The notes under the pieces were generated by a model. It worked only from the letters and a program-made list of their open reading frames with translations, was not told where the DNA came from and did not search any database. Position numbers and translations under genes: made by a program. From Scalindua sp964437425 (GTDB taxonomy: Bacteria > Planctomycetota > Brocadiia > Brocadiales > Scalinduaceae), in assembly GCA_964437425.1 (NCBI GenBank), contig CAYTGO010000045.1, positions 1-24,275 on the forward strand: a stretch of DNA of 24,275 nt. The letters are read 5' to 3'. Shown one piece after another: positions 7,861 to 16,652 of this stretch (the stretch's first letter is position 1; each line of letters starts with the position of its first letter).

Positions 7861-8766
7861 CTAGCAAAAAATGGAAATGTCCACAATAGTTGCAATCATC
7901 AATATCATGCTTATAATGCCATTCACCGTAAAGAAAGCTAGATTTATTTTTGACAGGTCGTGTGGTTTAATAAGAGTGTGCTCATAAATCAGCATTAAGC
8001 CAACAAAGACAACTCCCCCCAAATAAACATATTTAAGATTCGTAAAGTACATAAATACGAATAATGTGACGACTACAAGAAAATGTAGCACTGAAGATAA
8101 TATTAGTGAATTCTTGATTCCCATCATTTTAGGAATAGAGTGCAGTTTGGTTTTTATGTCATGCTGCAAATCCTGACAAGCATATATAATATCAAATCCC
8201 GCTGTCCAAAGTAGTACGGCAAAGGCAAGCACAAAAGGTGCAGCATCAATTCTTCCGGTGACACCAATCCAGGCTCCTATTGGAGATAATGAAAGAGAGA
8301 GCCCCAGAACAATATGTGAAAAATTAGTAAATCTTTTGGTGTATGAGTATCCAAAAATTACCATGAGTGCTAACGGAGATATAATTAAAGACAAGCGATT
8401 CAACATTCCGGCACAAACAATAAATAAGATTGTACAAGATATTGTGAAGAACCATAAATTCGTTTTGCCTATGATGTTCTGAAGCTGAATTCGATACGCG
8501 GTTCTGGGGTTGTGGATATCATATTTGGCATCTACAAGTCTGTTAAAAGACATTGCACAGCTACGAGCCATAACAAGTGCGCCAATTATTAATAAAAGTT
8601 GTCTTATCTCTGGCATCCCTCCTGCCGCAATAAAAGCGCTCATCACAGCAAAAGGAAATGAGAAAATAGTATGTGAAAATTTAATTAACTTAAAAATGGT
8701 GCAAAACCTTAAAAACCTACTTTGTTCAGGTTTTACAATATTTTCTTCAGTTTTGGTGCTATTCAT
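7861..8766 (-). CDS. ubiA: UbiA-family prenyltransferase (MqnP / 4-hydroxybenzoate polyprenyltransferase type)
   Basis: Integral membrane prenyltransferase attaching a polyprenyl chain to an aromatic quinone precursor. The 301 residues include about eight hydrophobic segments. The first Mg-diphosphate motif is NRLVDAKYDIHNPRTAYR (75-92; N75, D79, D83) and the second is DIIYACQDLQHD (192-203), followed by SIPKMMG. These exact forms (NPRTAxR and YACQDxxxD) are typical of the subgroup that includes MqnP of the futalosine menaquinone pathway, so menaquinone synthesis is the likely role, though the symbol ubiA is the conservative name. ATG start without a clear ribosome site. It converges with lptB and no quinone gene is adjacent. 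Confidence 0.82.
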   Translation of the reverse strand: MNSTKTEENIVKPEQSRFLRFCTIFKLIKFSHTIFSFPFAVMSAFIAAGGMPEIRQLLLIIGALVMARSCAMSFNRLVDAKYDIHNPRTAYRIQLQNIIGKTNLWFFTISCTILFIVCAGMLNRLSLIISPLALMVIFGYSYTKRFTNFSHIVLGLSLSLSPIGAWIGVTGRIDAAPFVLAFAVLLWTAGFDIIYACQDLQHDIKTKLHSIPKMMGIKNSLILSSVLHFLVVVTLFVFMYFTNLKYVYLGGVVFVGLMLIYEHTLIKPHDLSKINLAFFTVNGIISMILMIATIVDISIFC

Positions 8767-9041
8767 GGTGAAAATCAGGTTACAGGGTTTTACGAATGAT
8801 TATTGCGCTTTGATTTACCCGTCAATTGCTGTTATCCGACAGGTATGATAACATTTATGGAAAAGTTTACAAATATATTTGGCTTTTTCTGCCCAATAAT
8901 CTACACTGAAGTTAACTATATTCATTTTTTGTTAATAAAAATGAAAAATGTTATGATTACTAAGCGAAAAGTACTGTCGTTTATGACGGAAAAAAGTGCT
9001 AATATTTAAAGCGATACATTGATTTAATTCCTTTTAATTAC

Positions 9042-9070
9042 TTGACTTCCGTTTGCTTGTTATATAAGAT
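9042..9070 (+). promoter_or_regulatory. Candidate sigma70-type promoter upstream of rny
   Basis: TTGACT (9042-9047) and TAAGAT (9065-9070) are separated by 17 bases. If used, rny would have a leader of about 440 bases. The -10 match is only moderate. Confidence 0.3.
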
Positions 9071-9474
9071 TCAATTAATTTTTTAAATCTCTTGTACTAT
9101 ATCCTAGTTGTGTAATCTTCTGTTACAGGCATGCGCAGCAGTAAAAAGAGTAGTGCGAGTTTATATAGATGTGTCTTATGTGTTATAAGACTTGAGAATG
9201 GAAGGCCATTTGTCTTAACATGGAATGTTTCTTTGGTTTTAACTAAAGTTAAATTAAGATGTAACTGCTTGTATAACGTCTAGTTGCCATTTTAATTAGA
9301 AGTTTAACGAAGGTGTTTTTACAGATAGAACCATTTTGCTAGTTTGAAACCATTCCATATAATAGTACATGTTTGCGTTCAAGTGTTGATTGTGAACGCT
9401 TTCTGATAGTATACTTCCATACCTCAATTCTGTAATACTTCAGTTTTTGTATATCTATAGCGATTCTAGAGCTT

Positions 9475-9512
9475 CATTCAATTTTGCTTAATATTTTTTG
9501 AATGCAAGGAGG
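9475..9512 (+). promoter_or_regulatory. rny ribosome-binding site with adjoining stem-loop
   Basis: AAGGAGG (9506-9512) is a near-perfect Shine-Dalgarno sequence, 9 bases before the ATT at 9522 that would start the full RNase Y. Directly before it, CATTCAA (9475-9481) can pair with TTGAATG (9498-9504). With one bulged C the stem extends as CTT with AAG into the Shine-Dalgarno itself, which could partly mask it. Site visible; regulation inferred. Confidence 0.55.
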
Positions 9513-9521
9513 GGATGACTT

Positions 9522-11087
9522 ATTGATTATATTACTTCAAATCCATTAATATATTTTCCAATACTTCCAGTTTGCATAGTTTTCGGTTTTTTAATCTGTT
9601 TTCTGTTTTTTCGATTACGTCAAGTAAGCAGAGAAAAAGCATCCAAAAACGTGATTAAGGAAGCTGAGAAAGAGGCGGATAGAATAGTCAAAGGAGCTGA
9701 TATTGCCGCCAGAGAAGAGTTGTACAAGAGGAAGGAGGGCTTTGAGAAAGAGACCCAGGATACAAGACAAGAACTACGTCAGCTGGAAAAGCGTTTAAGC
9801 AAAAGAGAAGACAATCTTGAAAGAAAGATTGATATCATGACAAAGAAGGAGAAGTACGTAGAGAGTATGGCAGCCAGTCTGTCGACTAAAGAAAAAGAAG
9901 TTAATAAGAAAAGCTCCGAACTTGATAATTTAATTCAGGAAGAAAAAAATACTCTCTATAAGGTTTCAGGATTGTCTGCAGAGGCCGCAGAAAAATTACT
10001 ACTAAACCGTCTGGAAAAGGAACTAGAAAGGGAATGTGCAGGTTTAATAGAAAAATACACAAATAAGGCCAAAGATGAGGCAGAGCAAAATGCCATTTCA
10101 ATTGTAGGCACTGCCATACAGCGATACACGGCAAACAATACGATTGATAATGTTGTTAGCACAATCGAGCTGCCAGGTGATGAAATGAAAGGTAGAATAA
10201 TTGGTCGAGAAGGCAGAAATATACGTGCCTTTGAAAAAGCAACGGGTGTGGATGTGATAGTTGATGACACCCCTGGGATTATAGTCCTTTCAGGTTTTGA
10301 TGGTGTACGCAGAGAAGTTGCCAGGTTGGCTATGAAAAAATTAATCGTGGACGGTAGAATCCATCCTGCACGTATAGAAGAGGTAGTTCAAGAAACTGAA
10401 AAAGATATTGAGCAGATCATTTTGGAGACAGGTAAACAAACGAGCTTTGAACTGGGAGTACATGATCTGCATCAGGAAATAATTAAATTAATAGGACGTT
10501 TAAGATATCGTACCAGCTATGGCCAGAACCAGCTACAGCATTCAATAGAGGTTGCGCACCTTGCGGGAGTGTTGGCTGGTGAATTGAAACTTAACGCACA
10601 GACAGCAAGAAGGTGTGGCCTTTTACATGACATAGGCAAGGCGCTTAGTGCAGAGGTTGAAGGAACTCATGCCATTGTTGGAGCTGACTTTGCGAAAAGG
10701 TACGATGAAAAGCCAGAGATAATTAATGCAATTGCATCACATCATGAGGAGGTTCCTTCTGAATCAGTGTATTCTGTTCTGATAAATGCTGCAGATGCAA
10801 TTTCTGCAAGCAGGCCGGGAGCCAGACGTGAAACCCTAGAAAAGTATGTTAAACGTCTGGAGAAGCTGGAAAGCGTCGCAATGTCTTTCAGTGGTGTTGA
10901 AAGTGCATATGCAATACAGGCTGGCAGAGAAGTCAGGGTTATCGTTCATCCGGATAAAGTCAGTGATAATGCAGCCTCAAAGATTTGCTATGATATTGCC
11001 AAGAATGTTGAAGAAGAACTTGAATATCCGGGAGAAGTAACAGTTACTGTGATTAGGGAAAAACGGGTAATTCAGAAGGCAAAGTGA
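9522..11087 (+). CDS. rny: Ribonuclease Y (non-canonical ATT start proposed)
   Basis: Membrane-anchored endoribonuclease that initiates mRNA decay. From 9522 the protein has 521 residues, the usual length (about 520). An N-terminal transmembrane anchor (about 10-33, IYFPILPVCIVFGFLICFLF) is followed by a long charged coiled coil (to about residue 200), a KH domain (GRIIGREGRNIRAFEKATGV) and an HD domain (LLHDIGKA, then ASHHEE). The first conventional start codon in frame is GTG 9651, which would remove the whole anchor. A TGA at 9516 closes the frame upstream, leaving ATT 9522 (or CTT 9519) behind a strong AAGGAGG. Alternatives are a one-base sequence error or a frameshift near 9515-9522. The stop overlaps the mnmG ATG. 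Confidence 0.85.
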   Translation: MDYITSNPLIYFPILPVCIVFGFLICFLFFRLRQVSREKASKNVIKEAEKEADRIVKGADIAAREELYKRKEGFEKETQDTRQELRQLEKRLSKREDNLERKIDIMTKKEKYVESMAASLSTKEKEVNKKSSELDNLIQEEKNTLYKVSGLSAEAAEKLLLNRLEKELERECAGLIEKYTNKAKDEAEQNAISIVGTAIQRYTANNTIDNVVSTIELPGDEMKGRIIGREGRNIRAFEKATGVDVIVDDTPGIIVLSGFDGVRREVARLAMKKLIVDGRIHPARIEEVVQETEKDIEQIILETGKQTSFELGVHDLHQEIIKLIGRLRYRTSYGQNQLQHSIEVAHLAGVLAGELKLNAQTARRCGLLHDIGKALSAEVEGTHAIVGADFAKRYDEKPEIINAIASHHEEVPSESVYSVLINAADAISASRPGARRETLEKYVKRLEKLESVAMSFSGVESAYAIQAGREVRVIVHPDKVSDNAASKICYDIAKNVEEELEYPGEVTVTVIREKRVIQKAK

Positions 11088-12931
11088 TGCACATTAGTTA
11101 TGATGTCATAGTTGTTGGTGGGGGACATGCCGGATGTGAAGCGGCACTGGTGTCTGCAAGAATGGGTATGCAGACAGCATTATTGTCAATGAACCTGGAC
11201 ACTATTGCACAAATGTCTTGTAACCCTGCAATTGGCGGATTAGCAAAAGGTCAATTAGTACGTGAAATAGATGCACTTGGTGGCGAGATGGGAAAGATAA
11301 TTGATGAAACCGCCATCCAGTTCAGACTTCTAAACGCAAGTAAGGGACACGCTGTACGATCACCACGCGCGCAAGCTGATAAAAAACTATATCAATTTAC
11401 AATGAAGAAGAGATTGGAAGAGCAAGACAATCTCTCATTACGCCAGGATAGCGTTGAGAAAATTGTAATTGAAAATAGGGAGGTACTGGATTTAATTGGT
11501 AAGAGCGGTACGAGATACCGTTCGAAGGCTGTAATAATAACAACAGGTACTTTCCTAAATGGATTGATTCACATTGGTAGCTCGCAAGTACGTGGAGGAA
11601 GATCAAGTGAACCATCATCTGATAAGTTGTCAGCCTGTTTACTGGATTTGGGTTTTGAGATAGCAAGGCTTAAAACAGGTACTTCCCCTCGCCTTAACGG
11701 TCGCAAAATTGACTACAATATTTTACGAGCCCAAGAGGGTGATATACACCCTACACCATTCTCCTTTTCTACCAAGAGCATCCAGAGACCTCAGATAAAT
11801 TGTTATATTACACATACAAACAGGTCTACACACGAAATCATTAAATCTAATCTGGATCGCTCTCCACTCTATACAGGTCAAATCGAGGCTATTGGACCTA
11901 GATATTGTCCTTCCATTGAAGACAAAATAACCCGATTTCCTGACAAGGAGCAACATCAGATATTTATTGAACCTGAAGGGCTGGATACCACGGAAGTATA
12001 TTGCAATGGCATTTCTACCAGTGCTCCATATGACGTTCAAGAGGCGATGGTTCATTCCATAAAAGGGTTAGAGAAAACAAATATTACACGTTATGGGTAT
12101 GCGATTGAATACGATTATATTCCTCCGACTCAAATCAAGTCAACATTAGAGTCAAAAAAAGTTGAGAACCTATTCCTGGCAGGACAGATTAACGGTACTT
12201 CTGGTTATGAAGAAGCTGCAGCCCAGGGTATCATGGCAGGAATTAATGCAGTATTAAAAATCCAAAAACGCGAACCCTTTCTTCTGGACCGTTCTGAAGC
12301 GTATATTGGTGTCTTAATTGATGACCTGGTTACAAAAGGAACTCGTGAGCCTTATAGAATGTTCACTTCAAGGGCAGAATATAGACTTATTCTTAGACAT
12401 GATAATGCGGATAGAAGACTCATGAAATACGGTTATCAATATGGTTTGATTAATAAAAAACAAATGGATAAGTTGTTAGAAAAAGAAGAGATCATTTCTG
12501 AAACAAATGAGTACATTGAGCACAAAAGATACGGGGCGGACTCATTGATAAAATTATTGAGACGGCCAGACATGAATTTTAGCGATTTGCTGGGATTAGA
12601 CAAAGAATTAAGGGACAGAAAAATCTCATTTTCTGCTCAAGAACAGGTAGAAATTGAGGCTAAATATAAGGGCTATATCAGTAGACAAAATCAGCAAATC
12701 GAGAAGTTCAAAAAGATGGAAAACTTATCACTCCCTACACAGTTCCACTATGACAGCATACCTGGGCTGAGGAAAGAAGCGCAACAGAAGCTGGATCTAT
12801 TTCGTCCGGTTTCATTGGGACAGGCTTCTCGTATTTCAGGAGTGTCGCCTGCAGATATTTCAATACTGATGGTCTACTTGTTGAGTAAAGGCAAAAATGA
12901 TACTCGATCAGTATCTATGCAAGCGCGCTAG
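11087..12931 (+). CDS. mnmG: tRNA uridine-5-carboxymethylaminomethyl modification enzyme, FAD subunit
   Basis: With MnmE, installs the carboxymethylaminomethyl group on the wobble uridine of certain tRNAs. From ATG 11087 the protein has 614 residues, normal for the long MnmG (GidA) form. The FAD Rossmann motif is VVGGGHAGCEAA (9-20), followed by CNPAIGGLAKGQLVREIDALGGEMG, the second glycine-rich segment NGTSGYEEAAAQGIMAGINA, and the C-terminal helical region GQASRISGVSPADISILMVYL that contacts MnmE and tRNA. An in-frame GTG one codon earlier (11084) is possible. TGATG overlaps rny, so translation is coupled. mnmE is not in this window. Confidence 0.95.
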   Translation: MHISYDVIVVGGGHAGCEAALVSARMGMQTALLSMNLDTIAQMSCNPAIGGLAKGQLVREIDALGGEMGKIIDETAIQFRLLNASKGHAVRSPRAQADKKLYQFTMKKRLEEQDNLSLRQDSVEKIVIENREVLDLIGKSGTRYRSKAVIITTGTFLNGLIHIGSSQVRGGRSSEPSSDKLSACLLDLGFEIARLKTGTSPRLNGRKIDYNILRAQEGDIHPTPFSFSTKSIQRPQINCYITHTNRSTHEIIKSNLDRSPLYTGQIEAIGPRYCPSIEDKITRFPDKEQHQIFIEPEGLDTTEVYCNGISTSAPYDVQEAMVHSIKGLEKTNITRYGYAIEYDYIPPTQIKSTLESKKVENLFLAGQINGTSGYEEAAAQGIMAGINAVLKIQKREPFLLDRSEAYIGVLIDDLVTKGTREPYRMFTSRAEYRLILRHDNADRRLMKYGYQYGLINKKQMDKLLEKEEIISETNEYIEHKRYGADSLIKLLRRPDMNFSDLLGLDKELRDRKISFSAQEQVEIEAKYKGYISRQNQQIEKFKKMENLSLPTQFHYDSIPGLRKEAQQKLDLFRPVSLGQASRISGVSPADISILMVYLLSKGKNDTRSVSMQAR

Positions 12932-12982
12932 TCAAATGTATATTTGAGTTGATTCAGGAAGAGATTTTCTGAAAACATAGAA
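12932..12982. terminator. Short convergent gap between mnmG and rho with small palindromes
   Basis: TCAAAT-GTAT-ATTTGA (12932-12947) directly follows the mnmG stop, and TTCAG...CTGAA (12953-12973) follows it. Both hairpins are weak and lack a clear T tract. They are candidates for bidirectional transcript ends only. Confidence 0.25.
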
Positions 12983-14368
12983 CTATCTTTTCATATTCAT
13001 ACTCATTAAAAACTCAGCATTTGTCTGTGTTTTAGATAATCTACCAGAAAGGAGTTCCACTGCTTCTGCCGGACTCATTTCATTAAGAACCCTTCGCAGC
13101 ACCCATACTCTTTTTAATTCTTCAGGATCTAGTATTAACTCTTCCTTCCTTGTTCCGGATCTGTTTATATCTATTGCAGGGAACAGCCTTTTGTCTGCCA
13201 ATCTTCTGTCTAGATGTAATTCCATGTTGCCAGTACCTTTAAACTCTTCGAAGATAACCTCATCCATTCTGCTGCCGGTGTCTACGAGTGCGGTAGCAAT
13301 TATGGTCAAACTTCCTCCTTCTTCAATATTTCTCGCAGCACCAAAGAACCTTTTAGGTTTCTGTAGTGCATTTGCATCAACTCCACCGGACAATATCTTT
13401 CCGCTATGTGGTATTTCAGTATTGTATGCTCTTGCCAGACGTGTGATTGAGTCAAGCAATATTACAACATCTTTTTTGAATTCTACCATGCGTTTGGCTT
13501 TCTCTATTACCATTTCTGCAACCTGTACATGGCGACTTGCCGGTTCATCAAAGGTGGAGCCAATTACTTCGGCATCAACAGCTCTGTCCATCTCCGTCAC
13601 CTCTTCCGGACGTTCATCAATTAATAGAATGATAAGGTTGACTTCCGGGTGATTTTTTGTGATACTGTTTGCTATCTCCTTAATGAGAACTGTCTTTCCG
13701 GTACGAGGTGGGGCGACAATCAAACCACGTTGTCCTTTGCCTATTGGAGTAACCAGGTCCATTATTCGCATCTCTACTTCATCTTTTTTAGCTTCCAACA
13801 TAATACGCTCATCAGGATGAAGCGGTGTTAAATCATCAAAAACACACATTTCATTTAACTTATCCGGGTTTTCATAGTTTATTGCTTCTACTCTGAGGAG
13901 AGCAAAGTATCTTTCATTTTCTTTAGGAGGACGTATTTGTCCTGAAACGGTAGCCCCGGTTCTTATTCCAAACCGCCTTATTTGTGATGGTGATATATAT
14001 ATATCATCAGGACATGGTAAATAATTGTAGTCTGGTGAACGTAGAAAACCAAATCCTTCCGGCAGTACCTCAACTACTCCCTCGCCGTACATAAGTCCGT
14101 TTTGATTTACCCGTTCCTTAAGTATTTTAAAAATCAATTCTTGCTTTTTAAGGCCGGAATACTCCTGTATCTTTTCCCTTTTGGCAGTATCCTGAAGTGA
14201 CTTTATTGTCATCTTCTGTAAAGCCGTAATGTGCATATCACCTTTTTTTATCTCTTCATACTTTTCGTTTGTATTTTTCTCTGCAGGTGGTGCACTCGCT
14301 TTTTTAGCAGGCTTAGGTGTTTTCGTAGCCGTTTTAGCTTTTGTAGTTGTAGTCTTCGTTGAAACCAT
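12983..14368 (-). CDS. rho: Transcription termination factor Rho
   Basis: Hexameric RNA helicase that ends transcription at rut-dependent sites. From ATG 14368 there are 461 residues: a Lys/Thr/Ala/Pro-rich tail (1-35), the Rho N-terminal helical domain (around 45-85, including GLKKQELIFKIL), the cold-shock-like RNA-binding domain (GVVEVLPEGFGFLRSPDYNY, about 97-116), Walker A PPRTGKT (220-226), Walker B VVILLD (301-306) and the Q/R loops (SGGVDANALQKPKRFFGAARN). An in-frame TTG at 14380 exists, but TTGGAG there serves as the ribosome site, with GGAG six bases before the ATG, so 14368 is preferred. It follows coaE after 13 bases, as third gene of the unit. Confidence 0.95.
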   Translation of the reverse strand: MVSTKTTTTKAKTATKTPKPAKKASAPPAEKNTNEKYEEIKKGDMHITALQKMTIKSLQDTAKREKIQEYSGLKKQELIFKILKERVNQNGLMYGEGVVEVLPEGFGFLRSPDYNYLPCPDDIYISPSQIRRFGIRTGATVSGQIRPPKENERYFALLRVEAINYENPDKLNEMCVFDDLTPLHPDERIMLEAKKDEVEMRIMDLVTPIGKGQRGLIVAPPRTGKTVLIKEIANSITKNHPEVNLIILLIDERPEEVTEMDRAVDAEVIGSTFDEPASRHVQVAEMVIEKAKRMVEFKKDVVILLDSITRLARAYNTEIPHSGKILSGGVDANALQKPKRFFGAARNIEEGGSLTIIATALVDTGSRMDEVIFEEFKGTGNMELHLDRRLADKRLFPAIDINRSGTRKEELILDPEELKRVWVLRRVLNEMSPAEAVELLSGRLSKTQTNAEFLMSMNMKR

Positions 14369-14381
14369 GTTATTCTCCAAA

Positions 14382-14993
14382 TTACTTTTTTGTTATAAAT
14401 TGTGACCAGAAATCTTTAATTTGATTTAATGTGTCCTCTTTAGAATTATTATTATTAATGATAACGTCTGAAATTTCTCTCTTTTGTTGTAATAAGCCTT
14501 GAAACTTTTCTCTTTTCTCTATTTCATCTAATGGCCATTTGCGACTGCTTTGAACTCTTTCCTTACATCTGTCTTCGTCAGAATCAACAAATAATACAAT
14601 GTCACAGATATCTACTAAGTTTGATTCAACTAATAGTGCAGCATCTAAAACTATCGCCTCTGTTGCTACATCAGAATGAAACTTAGCAATTTCACTTTTA
14701 ATCTGCTTTATTGCTTTTGGGTGAATTATACTATTTAGAGCAGAGATCTCTTTTTCTTCTGAAAATACGATCTCGGCCAATATGTCTCTTTTTATTCTAC
14801 CGTGATTGTCCTGTAAATGGCTTCCCCATCTCTTCGTAACCTCAAGCGAGATCTCTTTAGTATTAATAAGTTCATGGCAAATTTTATCGGCATCAATAAG
14901 ATCCGCGCCCAACGATTCCAACATTTCTGCTATTGTGCTCTTCCCGCTTGCTATACCGCCAGTAATGCCAATTACCTTAATTCTCTGCTTCAT
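14382..14993 (-). CDS. coaE: Dephospho-CoA kinase
   Basis: Catalyses the last step of coenzyme A synthesis, phosphorylation of the ribose 3'-OH of dephospho-CoA by ATP (cytoplasm). The 203 residues carry the P-loop GGIASGKST (12-20), the substrate and magnesium site LIDADKICHEL (32-42), VLDAALLVES and the lid-region R-x-W-P-L-D segment. Its ATG follows the exonuclease stop with no gap (TGAATG), so translation is coupled. coaE next to polA is a common bacterial arrangement, which supports reading the upstream gene as a polA derivative. Confidence 0.93.
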   Translation of the reverse strand: MKQRIKVIGITGGIASGKSTIAEMLESLGADLIDADKICHELINTKEISLEVTKRWGSHLQDNHGRIKRDILAEIVFSEEKEISALNSIIHPKAIKQIKSEIAKFHSDVATEAIVLDAALLVESNLVDICDIVLFVDSDEDRCKERVQSSRKWPLDEIEKREKFQGLLQQKREISDVIINNNNSKEDTLNQIKDFWSQFITKK

Positions 14994-15851
14994 TCAGTTC
15001 TTATCATGGTCTTCAGAAAGAAAAGAATTAAAACCATATTCAGTAAAAAGTTCATTGAGCCTATTATTGTCAAAATTATTCAGGCGACATGTTTCGAGAT
15101 CATACTCCAGAGGAACTTCTGTGTTAATGGTAGCCAGGCGCATTGATAGTCTTGCAGATTCTGCATATTTAACTAAGTTTTCCTGTTTTTTCTTTCCTTT
15201 TACCTTGTCCGCATTTGCTAATACATTTTCCAAAGATTTCCATTCTCTAATAAGTTCTAAAGCTGTTTTAATGCCGATACCGGGGACACCGGGAATATTG
15301 TCGCTTGAGTCTCCACTAAGAGCAAGTACATCAATAAAACTTTTAGGCTCAATCCCCATTTCGCTCCGTATCTTTTCAATATTTCGGATTTCCTTCTTTC
15401 TGGGGTTGAAAACCTTAATATATTTATCAACCAGCTGATCCATATCTTTATCGGTAGTTATAATTGAGCATTCTATATTTTCCTCAGACACTTTCTTTGA
15501 GATTGTTCCAATTATGTCATCAGCCTCAAAACCCTGAATTGCAAATATTGGTATGTTATAAGCGCCTATTACATCGAACATAAGTGGTATTTGAGACACC
15601 AGATCTTCAGGTGTAGGCTTTCTATGTTCCTTATATTTCTCATACTCTTTGTGTCTAAATGTTGGCCCCTTGGAATCAAAGGCAATTGCCATGTAACCTG
15701 GCCTGTCCTCCTTTAATATTTTACGTAACATTCTAGTAAACCCATAAACGGCATTGATTGGTTGACCAGAAGGAGTAGTTAAACCGCTGATTGCATAATA
15801 AGCCTGGTATAGCTGAGAATGTCCGTCGATAATAAAGAAATTTTTTGGCAC
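14994..15851 (-). CDS. Stand-alone 5'-3' exonuclease (PolA N-terminal nuclease domain only)
   Basis: FEN-type structure-specific 5' nuclease, expected to remove RNA primers and flaps. The 285 residues match the 5' nuclease region of DNA polymerase I: IDGHSQLYQAYYAI (8-21, D9), AFDSKGPTFRHKEYEKYK (57-74, D59), GFEADDIIGT (107-116), TTDKDMDQL (132-140), SGDSSDNIPGVPGIGIKTA (179-197, helix-hairpin-helix). All acidic metal ligands are present. It stops at the domain boundary (about 285), with no proofreading or polymerase part following; coaE begins at the next base. Start is GTG 15851 with no good ribosome site. It could be a split polA with the polymerase elsewhere, or a naturally separate exonuclease. 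Confidence 0.85.
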   Translation of the reverse strand: MPKNFFIIDGHSQLYQAYYAISGLTTPSGQPINAVYGFTRMLRKILKEDRPGYMAIAFDSKGPTFRHKEYEKYKEHRKPTPEDLVSQIPLMFDVIGAYNIPIFAIQGFEADDIIGTISKKVSEENIECSIITTDKDMDQLVDKYIKVFNPRKKEIRNIEKIRSEMGIEPKSFIDVLALSGDSSDNIPGVPGIGIKTALELIREWKSLENVLANADKVKGKKKQENLVKYAESARLSMRLATINTEVPLEYDLETCRLNNFDNNRLNELFTEYGFNSFLSEDHDKN

Positions 15852-16652
15852 TTATGGATATAATAATATGGAATTGTATACTGATTTTGTTACATCTTCA
15901 TGTTTTAGGAGATAAGCAAGTATTTGAGAGGTTTCAGTCGAGAAAGATCTTCAGGTGGCTTTTACTCTTTCTTCAATAAATTATGTTCAATATGCAGAAT
16001 ATCTAAGCTTTTAAAGTACACTGCGCAGTCGAATATAGCATTAAGTACAATAGAAACTCTGAAGTAAGCTATTTTACAAAAGCGGTGTCAAGAAATGTTA
16101 AGAACCTGTATAGATGAATATATGCGGTAAATTATTTTATGATTTTAGTTGCGTTTACGATATTTGTCAAGTAATTTTTAAAAATAATCTTAAAGTATTT
16201 TTGGATTTCAGACTAATGCAGTTTAAAAAGGCAACTGGTTACTGAGGTTTAGAGTCATGTCCTATATAAGTATAGATACCTTTTGAAATGGAAAAGAGTT
16301 TGATCATAAAAACATCAAAGGCTCCACTGGTGCCGTGAGAAGAATTTTTTCGTCAACCCTCTTTCAAGGTGGGTACCCATTGTTAACCATAATTAATGGC
16401 CAGCAAATAAAAGTTCCCGATACGACGTTTGTAGGTTTTAAAAAATATTTTGCTTCTTGCACGAACACAGTAGGGCCTTCAACTAGCTGTCTTATATCAA
16501 ATGTAATAATCTAACTCAAGCATATTATTAATTAATCTGTAAGTCTTTGATATAGATTCTCTTGACAGAATTATAGGGTAGAAGTAGTATTGCAAAATAT
16601 GAGTTATTCATGACTAAATTGATAGCTTATTAATTACTTAAGAGGAATTATT
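15852..16652. other. 800-base intergenic region with no convincing gene
   Basis: It separates the divergent exonuclease and TIM-barrel genes. It holds a good sigma70-type promoter (16562-16590) for the rightward gene. One stop-free plus-strand stretch (16287-16514, 75 codons, no ATG) has a protein-like composition but no recognised match and no ribosome site, and could be a gene remnant. No tRNA, riboswitch or repeat was recognised. Confidence 0.55.
16562..16590 (+). promoter_or_regulatory. Sigma70-type promoter upstream of the TIM-barrel gene
   Basis: A perfect -35 TTGACA (16562-16567), a 17-base spacer and TAGTAT (16585-16590, four of six matches to TATAAT). Transcription would start near 16597, about 55 bases before the ATG at 16653, whose ribosome site is AGAGGA. 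Confidence 0.6.

Larger units (their letters stand above)
8767..9521. other. Divergent intergenic region upstream of the prenyltransferase and rny
   Basis: This 755-base gap shows no convincing gene. The one ATG-started plus-strand reading (8803-9009) has no ribosome site and no family features. It must hold promoters for both flanking genes. It contains a candidate sigma70-type promoter (9042-9070) and three perfect short hairpins: 9173-9191 (GTCTTAT/ATAAGAC), 9375-9399 (GCGTTCA/TGAACGC) and 9475-9504 next to the rny ribosome site. No tRNA or known riboswitch motif was recognised by eye. Confidence 0.6.

Noticed and set aside
8803..9009. 68-codon plus-strand ORF in the gap before rny
   Set aside because: No ribosome site, no family features, composition of AT-rich non-coding DNA.
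9515..9526. ATG-started three-codon reading (MTY-stop) before rny
   Set aside because: Only 2 bases from the Shine-Dalgarno and too short to be meaningful without comparative support.
13191..13652. 153-codon plus-strand ORF
   Set aside because: Antisense shadow of rho.
14806..15438. 210-codon plus-strand ORF
   Set aside because: Antisense shadow across coaE and the exonuclease; both real genes carry complete catalytic motifs.
16114..16245. 43-codon ATG-started ORF in the 800-base gap
   Set aside because: No ribosome site, no recognisable features; expected by chance in AT-rich DNA.
16290..16310. AGAGTTTGATCAT, identical to the start of bacterial 16S rRNA genes
   Set aside because: The match ends after 13 bases and the following sequence has no 16S features; coincidence.
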